31,875 bases of DNA from the NCBI GenBank assembly GCA_016872875.1, contig VGYW01000037.1, positions 1-31,875 of the forward strand, read 5' to 3'. This document shows positions 1 through 7,782 of the stretch, in pieces. The position numbers and the translations under genes were made by a program. Positions within the stretch are counted from its first letter, which is position 1. Every line of letters starts with the position of its first letter. The stretch comes from Planctomycetota bacterium. Lineage in GTDB: Bacteria; Planctomycetota; PUPC01; DSUN01. The notes below the pieces were generated by a model, which worked only from the letters and a program-made list of their open reading frames with translations, made no database searches and was not told where the DNA came from.

Positions 1-390
1 TTCAGACGCCGTGCATCCATGGTCGTTCTCTCCGGGGCTCTCTGGCCTGAAAACAGTCCCCCCGGAGTACTTAATCGGGGAAATCCTCGAAAACTTTAGG
101 CCTTTTTTAGCGTTGTAGTGTTAGGTGGCCGGATCCCTGCCCCGAATCTGCGGTTGTACGGTGGTGAGATAATTGCAGAGTCATATGACTCTGCAATTAT
201 CTCCGGAGGCATCGGCCCTCGCCGCGGGGGGTTGGCGCGACAGAGGCGAGCAGCCTGCGGGGCAGTCCGTTGGGGTCACCACTGCGCCCGCGGCTCACTC
301 AGGGGTTGAAGAGTGCTGACTCAGGTAGTAGAATCCGCGCTTCGGCACTTGACCTCGGCGGAGGGCTTGACGAACCCTGAGGAGCACTCG
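1..390. other. Gene-poor leader region
   Basis: No convincing coding region is seen before the large + strand gene that starts at 391. A short open frame (about 118-309) has no ribosome binding site, crosses a perfect palindrome and is rejected. The only distinct structure is that AT-rich palindrome at 166-203. No convincing promoter pair could be assigned, although a GATAAT sits in the left arm of the palindrome. Confidence 0.6.
166..203. repeat. Perfect 38-bp gapless palindrome
   Basis: Bases 166-203 read the same on both strands with no spacer; the centre is TCATATGA and the outer ends are GAGATAATTGC / GCAATTATCTC. It is AT-rich inside GC-rich surroundings and lies about 190 bases upstream of the glycosidase-like gene. 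It could be a dimeric regulator site, a mobile-element scar or a cruciform, but the sequence alone does not decide. Confidence 0.9.
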
Positions 391-3300
391 ATGCGGCGCG
401 TTGTGTGCGTGTGCGGCCTGGTCATCTTCCCACTGTTGCCGTCCACCGCTCGCGCGGAGGTGCCCGGCAGCCTGCTGCGCAACAGCAGCCTCCAGGACGA
501 CTGGGCCACCCACCTGCCGGAGACGAAGAACCACCACTGGAGCTACTCGTCGGAATACCAGAATCGGCGCGACTACAATCCCGATGGCTGGTGGCTGAAG
601 GGGAGCTGGGAGTGGCTGAACGCCGACGCCGCGCCCGAGTGCTTCGAGCTCGCCAAGCGGCGCAAGCTCATCCTGCGCGGCCCGGAGGCATCGGTCGCCC
701 AGCGGGTGAACTGGGTGCTGGTTCACGACGACCGGAGGCTGGAGGGCTTCCCCGACGCCGGCGGCTTCCCGCACGTCGCGCCCGTGCGGAGCCGCAGGCC
801 GCTCGCGGTGGTGCGCGACCTGAGCCTCTACGTGGCCTACGGCGGCGAGGTGCCGGAGAACGCGGCCGTGGCCGAGCTGGCGCTCTGCCCGCCGGCCGGC
901 ATGTCCGTGAGCGACCCCTACGGCACGCACGCCCCGCCGACCGTCTCCGTCTCTGCACCGCTCCAGGCTGTGTCGTCGGGCTCGACCATCCTCACCCTCA
1001 GGCTGCCCGCGAGCCAATGGCTTGAGGCCGCCCTGAAGAACCCGAAGGAGAAGGAGGAGGCGGAAAGGTCGGGCGTGCTGTTGCCCGCCACCGTGAGCGT
1101 GGCCATTCGGTTCAAGTCGCCCACGGGCCACATCGAGCTTCAGCGGGTCGAGCTGTCGGACGCGCCCCCCGCCTCGCCCAACCTGCTGGCCAACGGCGGC
1201 TTCGAGGAGCTCGACAGGTCGGTCTGGCCGGCCGGCTGGGGGCGGCCAGAGCCCTACGCTTACTTCCCGCCGGGCCGCTACTACATGTTCAACACCTGGC
1301 ACAACCACAGCTTCGAGAACCGCGGGCCAGTCGTCCCCGATTCCCTCGCCGCCCGCAGCGGGGCGCACAGCATGAAGATGATCGTCGCCGCCGGCGACCA
1401 GAAGGCCGTCGCCTCCCAGCCTATCGTGCTGAACCAGGCGGAGCCGCGGCTCATCGAGGTGGGCGCCTGGGTGAAGACCGACCACCTGAACTTCCTCCAG
1501 ATTGACGCGGTGGACGAGAAGGGGCGGCGGCTCGACGGCTTCAACTTCATCCACAAGGCGCCCATCTCGTTCGGCACGGACGACTGGCGCCGCATCCGCC
1601 AGGTCTTCCGCCCGCGCGAGCCCGTGCAATCGTTCCGCCTCCTCCTCGCGGCCCGCGGCGTCAACGGCTACACCCTCGACGACACGGGCTCCCAGCCCCA
1701 GGCAAACGTCGTCGGAACACTCTGGTGGGACGACGTTCGGGTCTTCGAGCCTGAGAGCAGTGCGGCGGAGCTTCGCGCGCGCGGCGTGCGGCCGCCCAGC
1801 GAGCGCGAGGGGAGCGCCGGGCCGCAACTCTCCTGCCTTGAGCTCGGCGAGCAACTGCTCGGCGAGAACCAGATGCGCTTCACCATCGCCGGCCGCGGGA
1901 GCCGAACCCTCACGCCCCAACTCGAACTCATTTCCCCATCGGGCACCAAGTCCCTCTTCAAGGGCGCGACCGAGCGGGGGCGAGCCACCGCCTGGAACGC
2001 CATCCGCTACACGCTCCCCGAGCCATGCCCCACGGCCTACACGGAGTACCGCGGCAAGCTCTCGCTTCTCGACGCCCGCGAACGGGCCGTCGCCTCCACC
2101 GAGCTGTGGCTTGGCACCTGGACGACCCCGATTGACCTCGAGCTCGGCGCGCTCTACCTGCTGCCCGACCAGAAGCAGTTCGTGCGGATGAACCTCGGCC
2201 TCGCCGCCGCCTCGATGGCGCGGGTCGGCGCCGTCCGCCTCGACCTCCTTCGCCGCGGCACCGGCGAAGTGCTCAAGAGCTTCACCGTCCCCGCCACCCC
2301 CGCCGCCATCGCCGCACAGCGCGAGAGGATTCCCGTGGACCTCCGCGACGACTTCACGAACCTGCTCCTCACCGACCTCGATATCTTCTCGCTGCCCCTC
2401 CAGCCGTTCAGCGACCCGCAGCGTAACTGGCTCATCCGCGCGACGATTCTCGATGCCGATGGCAAGCCGCTTGAGGGCTTCGGACCCGTCGTCTCGCAGC
2501 CCTTCTGCCGCCTGAACCACGAGCCGCCCCAGCCCCCCATCGCCTCCGCCGCCGTCAAGGGCAGCCTCTTCTACATAAACGGCCAGCCCTGGATGCCCTG
2601 GGGCGTCGTCTACGGCCACATCCCCGTCTACGACGGCCCGGCCGACCCCGGGTCCGGCAAGTACCGCGACCTCCGCAACCTGGCGGGCTGGAGCTACTAC
2701 GACCGCTTCGGCTCCGCCTCCTACACGCGGCTCCGCAACGACTTCAACTGCCTCCGCTACGTGGCCGGCTACTCCAAAGCCACCGACCCGCAGCTCCCTA
2801 CCAAGCTCGAAAAGCCCTGGAAGGAGGACAACCTCTACTGCTCCTCGTTCTTTATCGTCCCGAACCCCGTCTGGTCGGTCGAGGAGCTCATCGCCAAGGC
2901 GGGCGGGAAGGAGAAGCTCGACGAGTTCGCCGCGTTCGCAAAGTCCGCCCCGATGGTCGCATCGCTCTGCCTGGGCGTCGAGGAGGCGTTCGGCCTCTTC
3001 CACGCCGCCTCGCCCGAACAGCTCAAGGGCATGGCCGAAGCCGTCGAGCTTCTCCGCAAGGCCACAGGCAAGCCCCTCATGGTCAGCCACGGCGGCGCCT
3101 GGAACCTCTTCGAGTTCGAGAAAGTCCCCTTCTACGACATCTACGACCCCGAGACCGAGCCGCTCTATCCCGCCGCCCTCCACGTCGACCTGGCCCCCAT
3201 CGTGCGCGGGAAGGACAAGGCCGTGTGGCTCCGCCCCCAGATGTACGAGAGCGTGCCCTACGAGCGCTGGCGCTACCACACCTACGTCGAGCTGATGCGC

Positions 3301-4689
3301 GGCTGCACAGGCTGGCAGACCGCCCACGGCCCGGGCGACCAGTCTCTCTTCCGCGGCCTCCACGCCGAGATGGAGTTCATGAAGCCCATCATCTACTCCG
3401 GCATTCCCCTCTCCCCTGGGGAGAGGGTTAGGGTGAGGGTGCCTTCTCCTGCGAACGAAGGCGAGCACCCTCACCCCGGCCCTCTCCCCGAGGGAGAGGG
3501 AGTAGAGGTCAACTTCGGCATTCCCCTCTCCCCTGGGGAGAGGGTTAGGGTGAGGGTGCCTTCTCCTGCGAACGAAGGCGAGCACCCTCACCCCGGCCCT
3601 CTCCCCAAGGGAGAGGGAGTAGAGGTCAACTTCGGCATTCCCCTCTCCCCTGGGGAGAGGGTTAGGGTGAGGGTGCCTTCCCCTGCGAACGAAGGCGAGC
3701 ACCCTCACCCCGGCCCTCTCCCCAAGGGAGAGGGAGTAGAGGTCAACTTCGGCATTCCCCTCTCCCCTGGGGAGAGGGTTAGGGTGAGGGTGCCTTCTCC
3801 TGCAAACGGAGGCAAGCACCCTCACCCCGGCCCTCTCCCCGAGGGAGAGGGAGCGGAAGTGGAGGGAGAGGGGGCGGCTGTCCGCGTCGAGCCCTGGCTC
3901 GAGCACTGGTCGCGCCGCTACGGCGGCAAGACCTACATCGTCGCCGCCACCACCCATCCCCTCACCCTCAGCGGCGGGCCGTTCTCGCATCTGCACGGCA
4001 TCCAGTACATGCCCAATCCCATCGCGCTCCCCGCGGGCGCAAGGCTCACCCAATTGGTGAAGCTCGACCCCAAGGCGCCGCCCGACAATCTCGTGCTCTT
4101 CGTCAAGACCCAGGGCCGCTGGAACGGCGCGGCGGCCTGGGGCAAGTTCGACATCGCGCCGCTTCGCAGCGACCCGAAGCTCGCCTCGGCCTTCCTCCAC
4201 GCCTTCTACCGCAACTGGGCCGGCTTCATCGGCTGGGACGAAAAGCTCCTCGGCAAAGCACTCCCCTACATCCCCGACCAGGCCGCCGCGATGGGGCCGC
4301 TCCCCGCCGCGGGCAACTGGGTGAAGCTCGACGTGCCGCTTGAAACGCTCGCCCCTGTCGGCGCAGTACTTGATGGGGTGGCGTGTGCCAACCAGGGTGG
4401 GGGCGTGCAGTGGGGGCAGACGGCCATCTCGCTGCCCGACGGCCAGGAGCAGGTGCTCATCGGCGATTCGCTCGTCCTGCCGCCGGAGCAACTCGCCAAG
4501 GTCAAGCTAAGCGTCCCCGGCCTCAAGCCCGGCACAAAGGTGCGCGTTGTCTTCGAGGACCGCGAGCTCGTGGCCTCCGACGGCTTCTTCACCGACGACT
4601 TCCGCGGCGCCGACCTTTACCAGCGCCACGGCGGCCGCGACGGCTACGGCATCGGCCCCGTCGCGCTCCACGTCTACGAGGTCCCTTGA
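391..4689 (+). CDS. Large secreted glycoside hydrolase-like protein with in-frame repeats
   Basis: The 1432-residue product starts at ATG 391, seven bases after GAGGAG; an in-frame GTG at 313 is less likely because the ATG gives a clean signal peptide (residues 1-22, ending PSTARA). Residues 23-255 look like a beta-sandwich. Residues about 264-450 resemble a CBM4/9-type carbohydrate-binding domain (NLLANGGFEEL at the start, WWDDVRVFEPES at the end). Residues 450-720 look Ig-like. Residues about 723-1003 resemble a glycosidase TIM barrel (FYINGQPWMPWGVVYG at the start; SLCLGVEEAFG and YDIYDPETEP hold possible catalytic acids). Residues 1004-1159 are four 39-residue repeats made from an inserted palindromic DNA element. 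Residues 1160-1432 form another beta-rich region (EPWLEHWSRRYGGKTY). A role in extracellular polysaccharide breakdown is inferred; the family and substrate are not identified. The following gene is 284 bases away behind a large inverted repeat. Confidence 0.8.
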   Translation: MRRVVCVCGLVIFPLLPSTARAEVPGSLLRNSSLQDDWATHLPETKNHHWSYSSEYQNRRDYNPDGWWLKGSWEWLNADAAPECFELAKRRKLILRGPEASVAQRVNWVLVHDDRRLEGFPDAGGFPHVAPVRSRRPLAVVRDLSLYVAYGGEVPENAAVAELALCPPAGMSVSDPYGTHAPPTVSVSAPLQAVSSGSTILTLRLPASQWLEAALKNPKEKEEAERSGVLLPATVSVAIRFKSPTGHIELQRVELSDAPPASPNLLANGGFEELDRSVWPAGWGRPEPYAYFPPGRYYMFNTWHNHSFENRGPVVPDSLAARSGAHSMKMIVAAGDQKAVASQPIVLNQAEPRLIEVGAWVKTDHLNFLQIDAVDEKGRRLDGFNFIHKAPISFGTDDWRRIRQVFRPREPVQSFRLLLAARGVNGYTLDDTGSQPQANVVGTLWWDDVRVFEPESSAAELRARGVRPPSEREGSAGPQLSCLELGEQLLGENQMRFTIAGRGSRTLTPQLELISPSGTKSLFKGATERGRATAWNAIRYTLPEPCPTAYTEYRGKLSLLDARERAVASTELWLGTWTTPIDLELGALYLLPDQKQFVRMNLGLAAASMARVGAVRLDLLRRGTGEVLKSFTVPATPAAIAAQRERIPVDLRDDFTNLLLTDLDIFSLPLQPFSDPQRNWLIRATILDADGKPLEGFGPVVSQPFCRLNHEPPQPPIASAAVKGSLFYINGQPWMPWGVVYGHIPVYDGPADPGSGKYRDLRNLAGWSYYDRFGSASYTRLRNDFNCLRYVAGYSKATDPQLPTKLEKPWKEDNLYCSSFFIVPNPVWSVEELIAKAGGKEKLDEFAAFAKSAPMVASLCLGVEEAFGLFHAASPEQLKGMAEAVELLRKATGKPLMVSHGGAWNLFEFEKVPFYDIYDPETEPLYPAALHVDLAPIVRGKDKAVWLRPQMYESVPYERWRYHTYVELMRGCTGWQTAHGPGDQSLFRGLHAEMEFMKPIIYSGIPLSPGERVRVRVPSPANEGEHPHPGPLPEGEGVEVNFGIPLSPGERVRVRVPSPANEGEHPHPGPLPKGEGVEVNFGIPLSPGERVRVRVPSPANEGEHPHPGPLPKGEGVEVNFGIPLSPGERVRVRVPSPANGGKHPHPGPLPEGEGAEVEGEGAAVRVEPWLEHWSRRYGGKTYIVAATTHPLTLSGGPFSHLHGIQYMPNPIALPAGARLTQLVKLDPKAPPDNLVLFVKTQGRWNGAAAWGKFDIAPLRSDPKLASAFLHAFYRNWAGFIGWDEKLLGKALPYIPDQAAAMGPLPAAGNWVKLDVPLETLAPVGAVLDGVACANQGGGVQWGQTAISLPDGQEQVLIGDSLVLPPEQLAKVKLSVPGLKPGTKVRVVFEDRELVASDGFFTDDFRGADLYQRHGGRDGYGIGPVALHVYEVP
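3401..3868 (+). repeat. Four tandem 117-bp REP-like units inside a gene
   Basis: Units begin at 3401, 3518, 3635 and 3752 with an exact period of 117 bases (39 codons). Each carries two halves that can pair: CCCTCTCCCCTGGGGAGAGG followed by GGGTTAGGGTGAGGGTG on the left, and CACCCTCACCCC followed by CTCTCCCC(G/A)AGGGAGAGG on the right. The first three units are nearly identical and the fourth has diverged at its end. All four are read in frame as LSPGERVRVRVPSP...HPHPGPLP(E/K)GEG. A single further unit sits in another gene at 8588-8686. Confidence 0.93.
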
Positions 4690-4761
4690 GGCACTGGCAC
4701 GCTCATGGTGCGAGCCGGAATTGTAGCTGGGCGGGTCTTCTCTGGAGCCTGAAAGGCTCGT

Positions 4762-4906
4762 ATGGTAAAGCCCAGGGCAACGCCCTGGGAACGCGGCCAC
4801 CCGAGACTCAGCCCTGAAAGGGCGGCATAGCGGCGCTCTATCTCGCCCCTTCAGGGCTTGCCAACGCGTGCGTCTGGACCCAGGGCGTTGCCCTGGGCTT
4901 TACCAT
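4762..4906. repeat. Nested intergenic inverted repeat
   Basis: Arms 4762-4789 and 4879-4906 are perfect 28-base reverse complements, and each is itself nearly palindromic around GCCCAGGGCAACGCCCTGGG. Inside them, 4810-4824 pairs with 4844-4858 (AGCCCTGAAAGGGC type). The block fills most of the 284-base gap between two co-directional genes and may fold into a transcript-terminating structure, but no T-run follows. Such AGGGC...GCCCT elements are common between PVC genes. Confidence 0.9.
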
Positions 4907-4973
4907 GGCGCCCCTTCGGGGCTGCGGAATGGAGCTACAATCCCGGCCCGCACCCCTGGCAAGGAGACCCGAG

Positions 4974-6188
4974 ATGAAGAAGACTGCCATCGCGGCATCG
5001 GCACTGTGGCTGCTCCTCGCAGCGTCGAGCTGCGCGCCACCCGCCGCGCCGCAGCCGCCCGCCAAGGCGCCAGCGAAGGCCCAACCCTCGATGGCGCCGT
5101 GGGAGTTGGAGCTGCGCGCCAAGCTGCGCCTGCCGATCACCGTCGAGTTCCGCGACGCGAGCCTTGACGACGCCATCGCCGCTGTCTCCAGGCTCGCCGA
5201 AGTGCCCATCCGCCTCGACCCAGCGGTGGACGCGAAGGCAGGCCGCGTGAGTCTTCCGAAGATGACGGTCCCTGCCGAGAAAGCGTTGCGCTGGGTCTGC
5301 TTTGGACGCTGCGGATTCGTCTTCCGCGACAAGGCCGTCCTGGTCGTGCAGCAGACTCTCTCTGCCCGCCTCTTCGACATCTCTTCCCTTCTCAGGGCGT
5401 CCCCTGCGCGCTTCCCGCCTGGGCCTCTGGCGATACCCGAAGACCTCGAGAAGACCGGCGAGGGCTGGTGCCGTTACATCCGCCATGTCGTCGCGCCGGA
5501 AACGTGGGGCGAGCAGCCGAAGGGGACGCTCGATTACCGCAATGGCCGGCTCCTGGCAACCAATACGCCGCCCGTCCTCGACGCCATCGAGAAGCTCCTC
5601 GATAGCCAGCGCAAGATGCGAACGGTCCAGGTTAACATGTTCGCGCGGTTCATCGTCATCCGCCGAACTGAGCTTGAGGCCCTCAAGCTCCCCCTTCAAC
5701 CAGTAGGGTCTTCCGAGGGCGAAGCGAGCTCTGGCTCATATGCCCCGGTGCGGGAAGCGCAGATCGCTGAACTGATGAATGCGATCGTGAAACGGCGCAA
5801 GGGGACAATCATAAGCGCCCCGCGGTTGACCTGCTTCAACGCACAGCTCGCGGTAATCCAGATGATCACGAAGTACAGCTACATTCGCACAGTCCCAGAG
5901 GACGGGAAGCCCGAGGTCGGCAACGAGCCGCCGGGCATCTTCATCTGGGTGCAACCTTTCGTGAGCCCTGATCGCAAGCAGATCACCCCGATCGTCGAGG
6001 GCGTATATCGCTCGCCTGACGCCGAACCCCCGCTGCCACGACTCGACGCCGTGATCACCCTACCGAACGGGGGCAGTGTGTTATTCGTCCCGGCCGACGC
6101 CGCACCGGGGCGGAGCAAATCCAGGGACGGGAATGTCCTGGCGATCGTACTGTCCGCCGAGACCGTGGAGGACATCTTCGAGGAGTAG
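4974..6188 (+). CDS. Secretin-like lipoprotein
   Basis: The 404-residue product starts at ATG 4974 behind AAGGAG (4961-4966); an earlier in-frame ATG at 4905 lies inside the upstream repeat and is rejected. Residues 1-19 form a lipoprotein-type signal with an imperfect lipobox before Cys20, followed by a Pro/Ala-rich linker. Residues about 50-125 resemble the short STN domain of secretins (ITVEFRDASLDDAIAAVSRL, then VPAEKALRW). Residues 186-213 resemble a secretin N domain (RLLATNTPPVLDAIEKLL). Residues 280-304 match the start of the secretin core (ISAPRLTCFNAQLAVIQM). It is shorter than a pore-forming secretin and probably does not form a full channel; many planctomycete proteins of this build have no known role. 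It is a single gene between two unrelated transcription units. Confidence 0.75.
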   Translation: MKKTAIAASALWLLLAASSCAPPAAPQPPAKAPAKAQPSMAPWELELRAKLRLPITVEFRDASLDDAIAAVSRLAEVPIRLDPAVDAKAGRVSLPKMTVPAEKALRWVCFGRCGFVFRDKAVLVVQQTLSARLFDISSLLRASPARFPPGPLAIPEDLEKTGEGWCRYIRHVVAPETWGEQPKGTLDYRNGRLLATNTPPVLDAIEKLLDSQRKMRTVQVNMFARFIVIRRTELEALKLPLQPVGSSEGEASSGSYAPVREAQIAELMNAIVKRRKGTIISAPRLTCFNAQLAVIQMITKYSYIRTVPEDGKPEVGNEPPGIFIWVQPFVSPDRKQITPIVEGVYRSPDAEPPLPRLDAVITLPNGGSVLFVPADAAPGRSKSRDGNVLAIVLSAETVEDIFEE

Positions 6189-6226
6189 CCGCGCGTGGAC
6201 CGGCTCCCGACGCCCCGCAAGGTGGC

Positions 6227-6255
6227 TTGACTTGTAGATACAATGTAGGTATACT
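6227..6255 (+). promoter_or_regulatory. Sigma70-type promoter of brnTA with internal operator
   Basis: TTGACT (6227-6232) and TATACT (6250-6255) are separated by exactly 17 bases. The spacer holds the inverted repeat TTGTA-GA-TACAA (6232-6243), followed by a related TGTAGGTATAC. This is where an autoregulating BrnA would be expected to bind. The -10 box ends only three bases before the first possible ATG of brnT, so the transcript would have almost no leader. Confidence 0.75.
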
Positions 6256-6258
6256 CCC

Positions 6259-6555
6259 ATGGTGGATGACGTGAACTTCGAGTGGGATCCTTGGAAGGGC
6301 AGAACTAACCGGAGGAAGCACGGAGTCTCCTTTGAGGAAGCTTCCACGGTTTTCCTCGACCCCAAAGCCGCTGAGTTCTACGATGAGGAGCATTCCGCCG
6401 TTGAGGAACGCTTCCTCATTCTCGGGCAGAGCTGGCGGGAGAGGATCCTCATGGTTAGCTGCACGTACCGAGAGCCAGGATCTGTCATCCGAATCATCTC
6501 TGCCCGAAAGGCGACAAAGCAAGAACGCGCACATTACCCAGGAGGTGAAGAATGA
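6259..6555 (+). CDS. brnT: BrnT family toxin (ribonuclease)
   Basis: The 98-residue product matches the BrnT family (DUF497) along its whole length: FEWDPWKGRTNRRKHGVSFE at the N-terminus, ASTVFLDP and FYDEEHS in the middle, and IRIISARKATKQERAHY at the C-terminus, which carries the conserved Arg and Tyr residues. BrnT toxins are RelE-like ribonucleases that block translation and are neutralised by BrnA. The start is uncertain: ATG 6259 lies just 3 bases after the -10 box and no Shine-Dalgarno is visible, so GTG 6262 or GTG 6271 are alternatives. The stop overlaps the start of brnA by four bases (ATGA). Confidence 0.93.
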   Translation: MVDDVNFEWDPWKGRTNRRKHGVSFEEASTVFLDPKAAEFYDEEHSAVEERFLILGQSWRERILMVSCTYREPGSVIRIISARKATKQERAHYPGGEE

Positions 6556-6770
6556 GACGCGAATACGATCTCTCCAAGATGAAGAGCAGGCCGAACCGCT
6601 TTGCCAAGCGGCTCACGCGGCAGGTGACCATCCGCATGGGCGTTCCCATCGTCAACTACTTCAAGGAGCTCGCCCGGCAGACGGGCATCCCGTACCAGAA
6701 GCTCATCAATCTCTACCTCGCCGACTGTGTGGAGTCCGGACGCACGCCGTCACTCAAATGGTCGCGCTGA
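6552..6770 (+). CDS. brnA: BrnA family antitoxin
   Basis: The 72-residue product has the BrnA/CopG-type antitoxin pattern KSRPNRFAKRLTRQVTIRMG followed by YFKELARQTGIPYQKLINLY, a beta strand and two helices of a ribbon-helix-helix fold. BrnA dimerises, binds DNA and holds BrnT in an inactive complex. GGAGGTG (6541-6547) inside the end of brnT serves as its ribosome binding site, and the ATGA overlap implies translational coupling, giving more antitoxin control than the leader-poor toxin start. Together with the palindromic site in the promoter this is a complete type II toxin-antitoxin module. Confidence 0.92.
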   Translation: MRREYDLSKMKSRPNRFAKRLTRQVTIRMGVPIVNYFKELARQTGIPYQKLINLYLADCVESGRTPSLKWSR

Positions 6771-6801
6771 ACCTCTCGCTCGGTCGCTGTAGGAGAAGGC
6801 C

Positions 6802-7695
6802 GTGAATGGAACCCTGGCGCTTCTTGCGCTCCTGGTCGCGCGGCTGGCCGTAGCGGTGGAGCTGTCCTGCCGCGAGCCACAGCCGACCTTTGACCACGCG
6901 AGGATTGACCGGACTCTGAAGGAGCCGACCTATGGCTCGCTCAAGCCGGCCTATCGCTTCGTGGCTCTCGGCCCTGAGGGGAAGACGATCGTCGCGCTCG
7001 TGGCCGACGAGTCGAAGGGGCTCGGCTCCGGGGTGGACCGCATCTACGTTGACCTGAATGCGAACCGCGACATCACGGAGCCGGAGGAGCGCTTCCTGCT
7101 CGACAAGCCCTGCCCGATGAAGGAGGTGAAAGGCCAGCCCCTCGTGACCTTCGCCGTCACCGCCTGGGGCAAGGACCTGGTGAAGGAGCGCAAGCTCGAC
7201 GTGCCAGACCCCACGCTGAACTACTCCCTCGCCGTCGTCTCCTCGTTCCTCGAGCTCAAGGCCGCGGCGAAGGATGGCTCGTGGCGGGTCAAGCTCTCCT
7301 GTTCCGATGGCACCGTGCCCTGGGGCACCCTCAAGAGCGAGGCACCCGTCTTCCGCGTCGGCGGCGAGGAACTCTCCCTCCGCAACGAGGATTTTCTCGT
7401 GACCCACAGGGGCGGCCGCAAGGCCTGCGGGAACGGCGTCGGGGCCACGCTGCGGCCGGGCGCGCACATCGAGCTTGACGGCGCCGTGCCCTTTTTCGCC
7501 GGCTCCTCGCCGTCGGTGGTCTTCGCCCAGGGCCAGTGCTGGGTCTCGGGCGGCGTCCGCGGCCTTCGCGGCTGGATCGAGACGCCAGGCGAAGGGGACA
7601 TTCGTGCCCGCTCTTCCTCTGACACCCATCCACCCATCCAGTCATCCACCCATCCAATCCCTCACATCACGCCCGTTGTCTTCCGTGACTACTGA
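6802..7695 (+). CDS. Secreted unknown protein, N-terminal part of a frame interrupted by TGA
   Basis: GTG 6802 follows AGGAG (6791-6795) and gives a signal peptide (LALLALLVARLAVA). The 297-residue product to the TGA at 7693 contains YVDLNANRDITEPEE, a calcium-binding EF-hand-like loop seen in secreted PVC proteins, and repeated beta-strand patterns. No named family is recognised. Residues near the end (THPPIQSSTHPI) are encoded by a CCATCC-type repeat. The TGA is followed directly, in the same frame, by 87 bases that look coding (mostly G or C at third positions) and lack a start codon, leading into the frame ending at 9156. It is therefore likely that 6802-9156 is one gene: a selenoprotein read through TGA, or a gene broken by a nonsense change. 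Confidence 0.7.
   Translation: MNGTLALLALLVARLAVAVELSCREPQPTFDHARIDRTLKEPTYGSLKPAYRFVALGPEGKTIVALVADESKGLGSGVDRIYVDLNANRDITEPEERFLLDKPCPMKEVKGQPLVTFAVTAWGKDLVKERKLDVPDPTLNYSLAVVSSFLELKAAAKDGSWRVKLSCSDGTVPWGTLKSEAPVFRVGGEELSLRNEDFLVTHRGGRKACGNGVGATLRPGAHIELDGAVPFFAGSSPSVVFAQGQCWVSGGVRGLRGWIETPGEGDIRARSSSDTHPPIQSSTHPIPHITPVVFRDY
7628..7668 (+). repeat. CCATCC-type short repeat in coding frame
   Basis: The stretch is built from CACCCATCCA and CATCCACC units and is translated as part of the protein ending at 7695. The same type of unit forms the arms of the inverted repeat between wecB and the glycosyltransferase (14976-15069), so it is probably one arm of that element family. Confidence 0.65.
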
Positions 7696-7725
7696 GGCGG
7701 CTGCAAGAGGAGCAGTTCGCTCCTC
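7693..7725 (+). promoter_or_regulatory. In-frame TGA followed by a SECIS-like hairpin
   Basis: TGA 7693-7695 is followed 11 bases later by GAGGAGC (7707-7713), loop AGTTC (7714-7718) and GCTCCTC (7719-7725), a perfect 7-bp stem. The loop starts 18 bases after TGA and has G at its second position. Both agree with the published consensus for bacterial SECIS elements (loop 16-37 nt from UGA, G in the first two loop bases). The residue would lie in a U-G-G-C arrangement, a typical redox motif spacing. No bulged U as in E. coli fdhF is visible, and no sel genes are in this window. Confidence 0.4.
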
Positions 7726-7782
7726 ACCAAGTCCCATCGCCCAGGCCCCTCCCACGTCGTCCTCTCGCTCGACGCCGGTTCC

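Noticed and set aside
166..203. Protelomerase-type telomere site
   Set aside because: The palindrome has a suitable form, but there is no phage or plasmid gene nearby and no known centre sequence.
118..309. Small + strand gene
   Set aside because: It has no ribosome binding site, runs through the perfect palindrome and resembles nothing known.
3401..3868. CRISPR array
   Set aside because: The 117-base units are contiguous, with no unique spacers, and are read in frame within a gene.
295..4491. Very long open frame on the - strand opposite the glycosidase-like gene
   Set aside because: It mirrors the codon structure of the real + strand gene in GC-rich DNA, has no recognisable domains or signal peptide, and covers the real gene completely.
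7693..7695. Genome-wide recoding of TGA
   Set aside because: Several other genes here (for example those ending at 4689, 9156, 11070 and 28705) end properly at TGA, so only site-specific recoding or a mutation is plausible.
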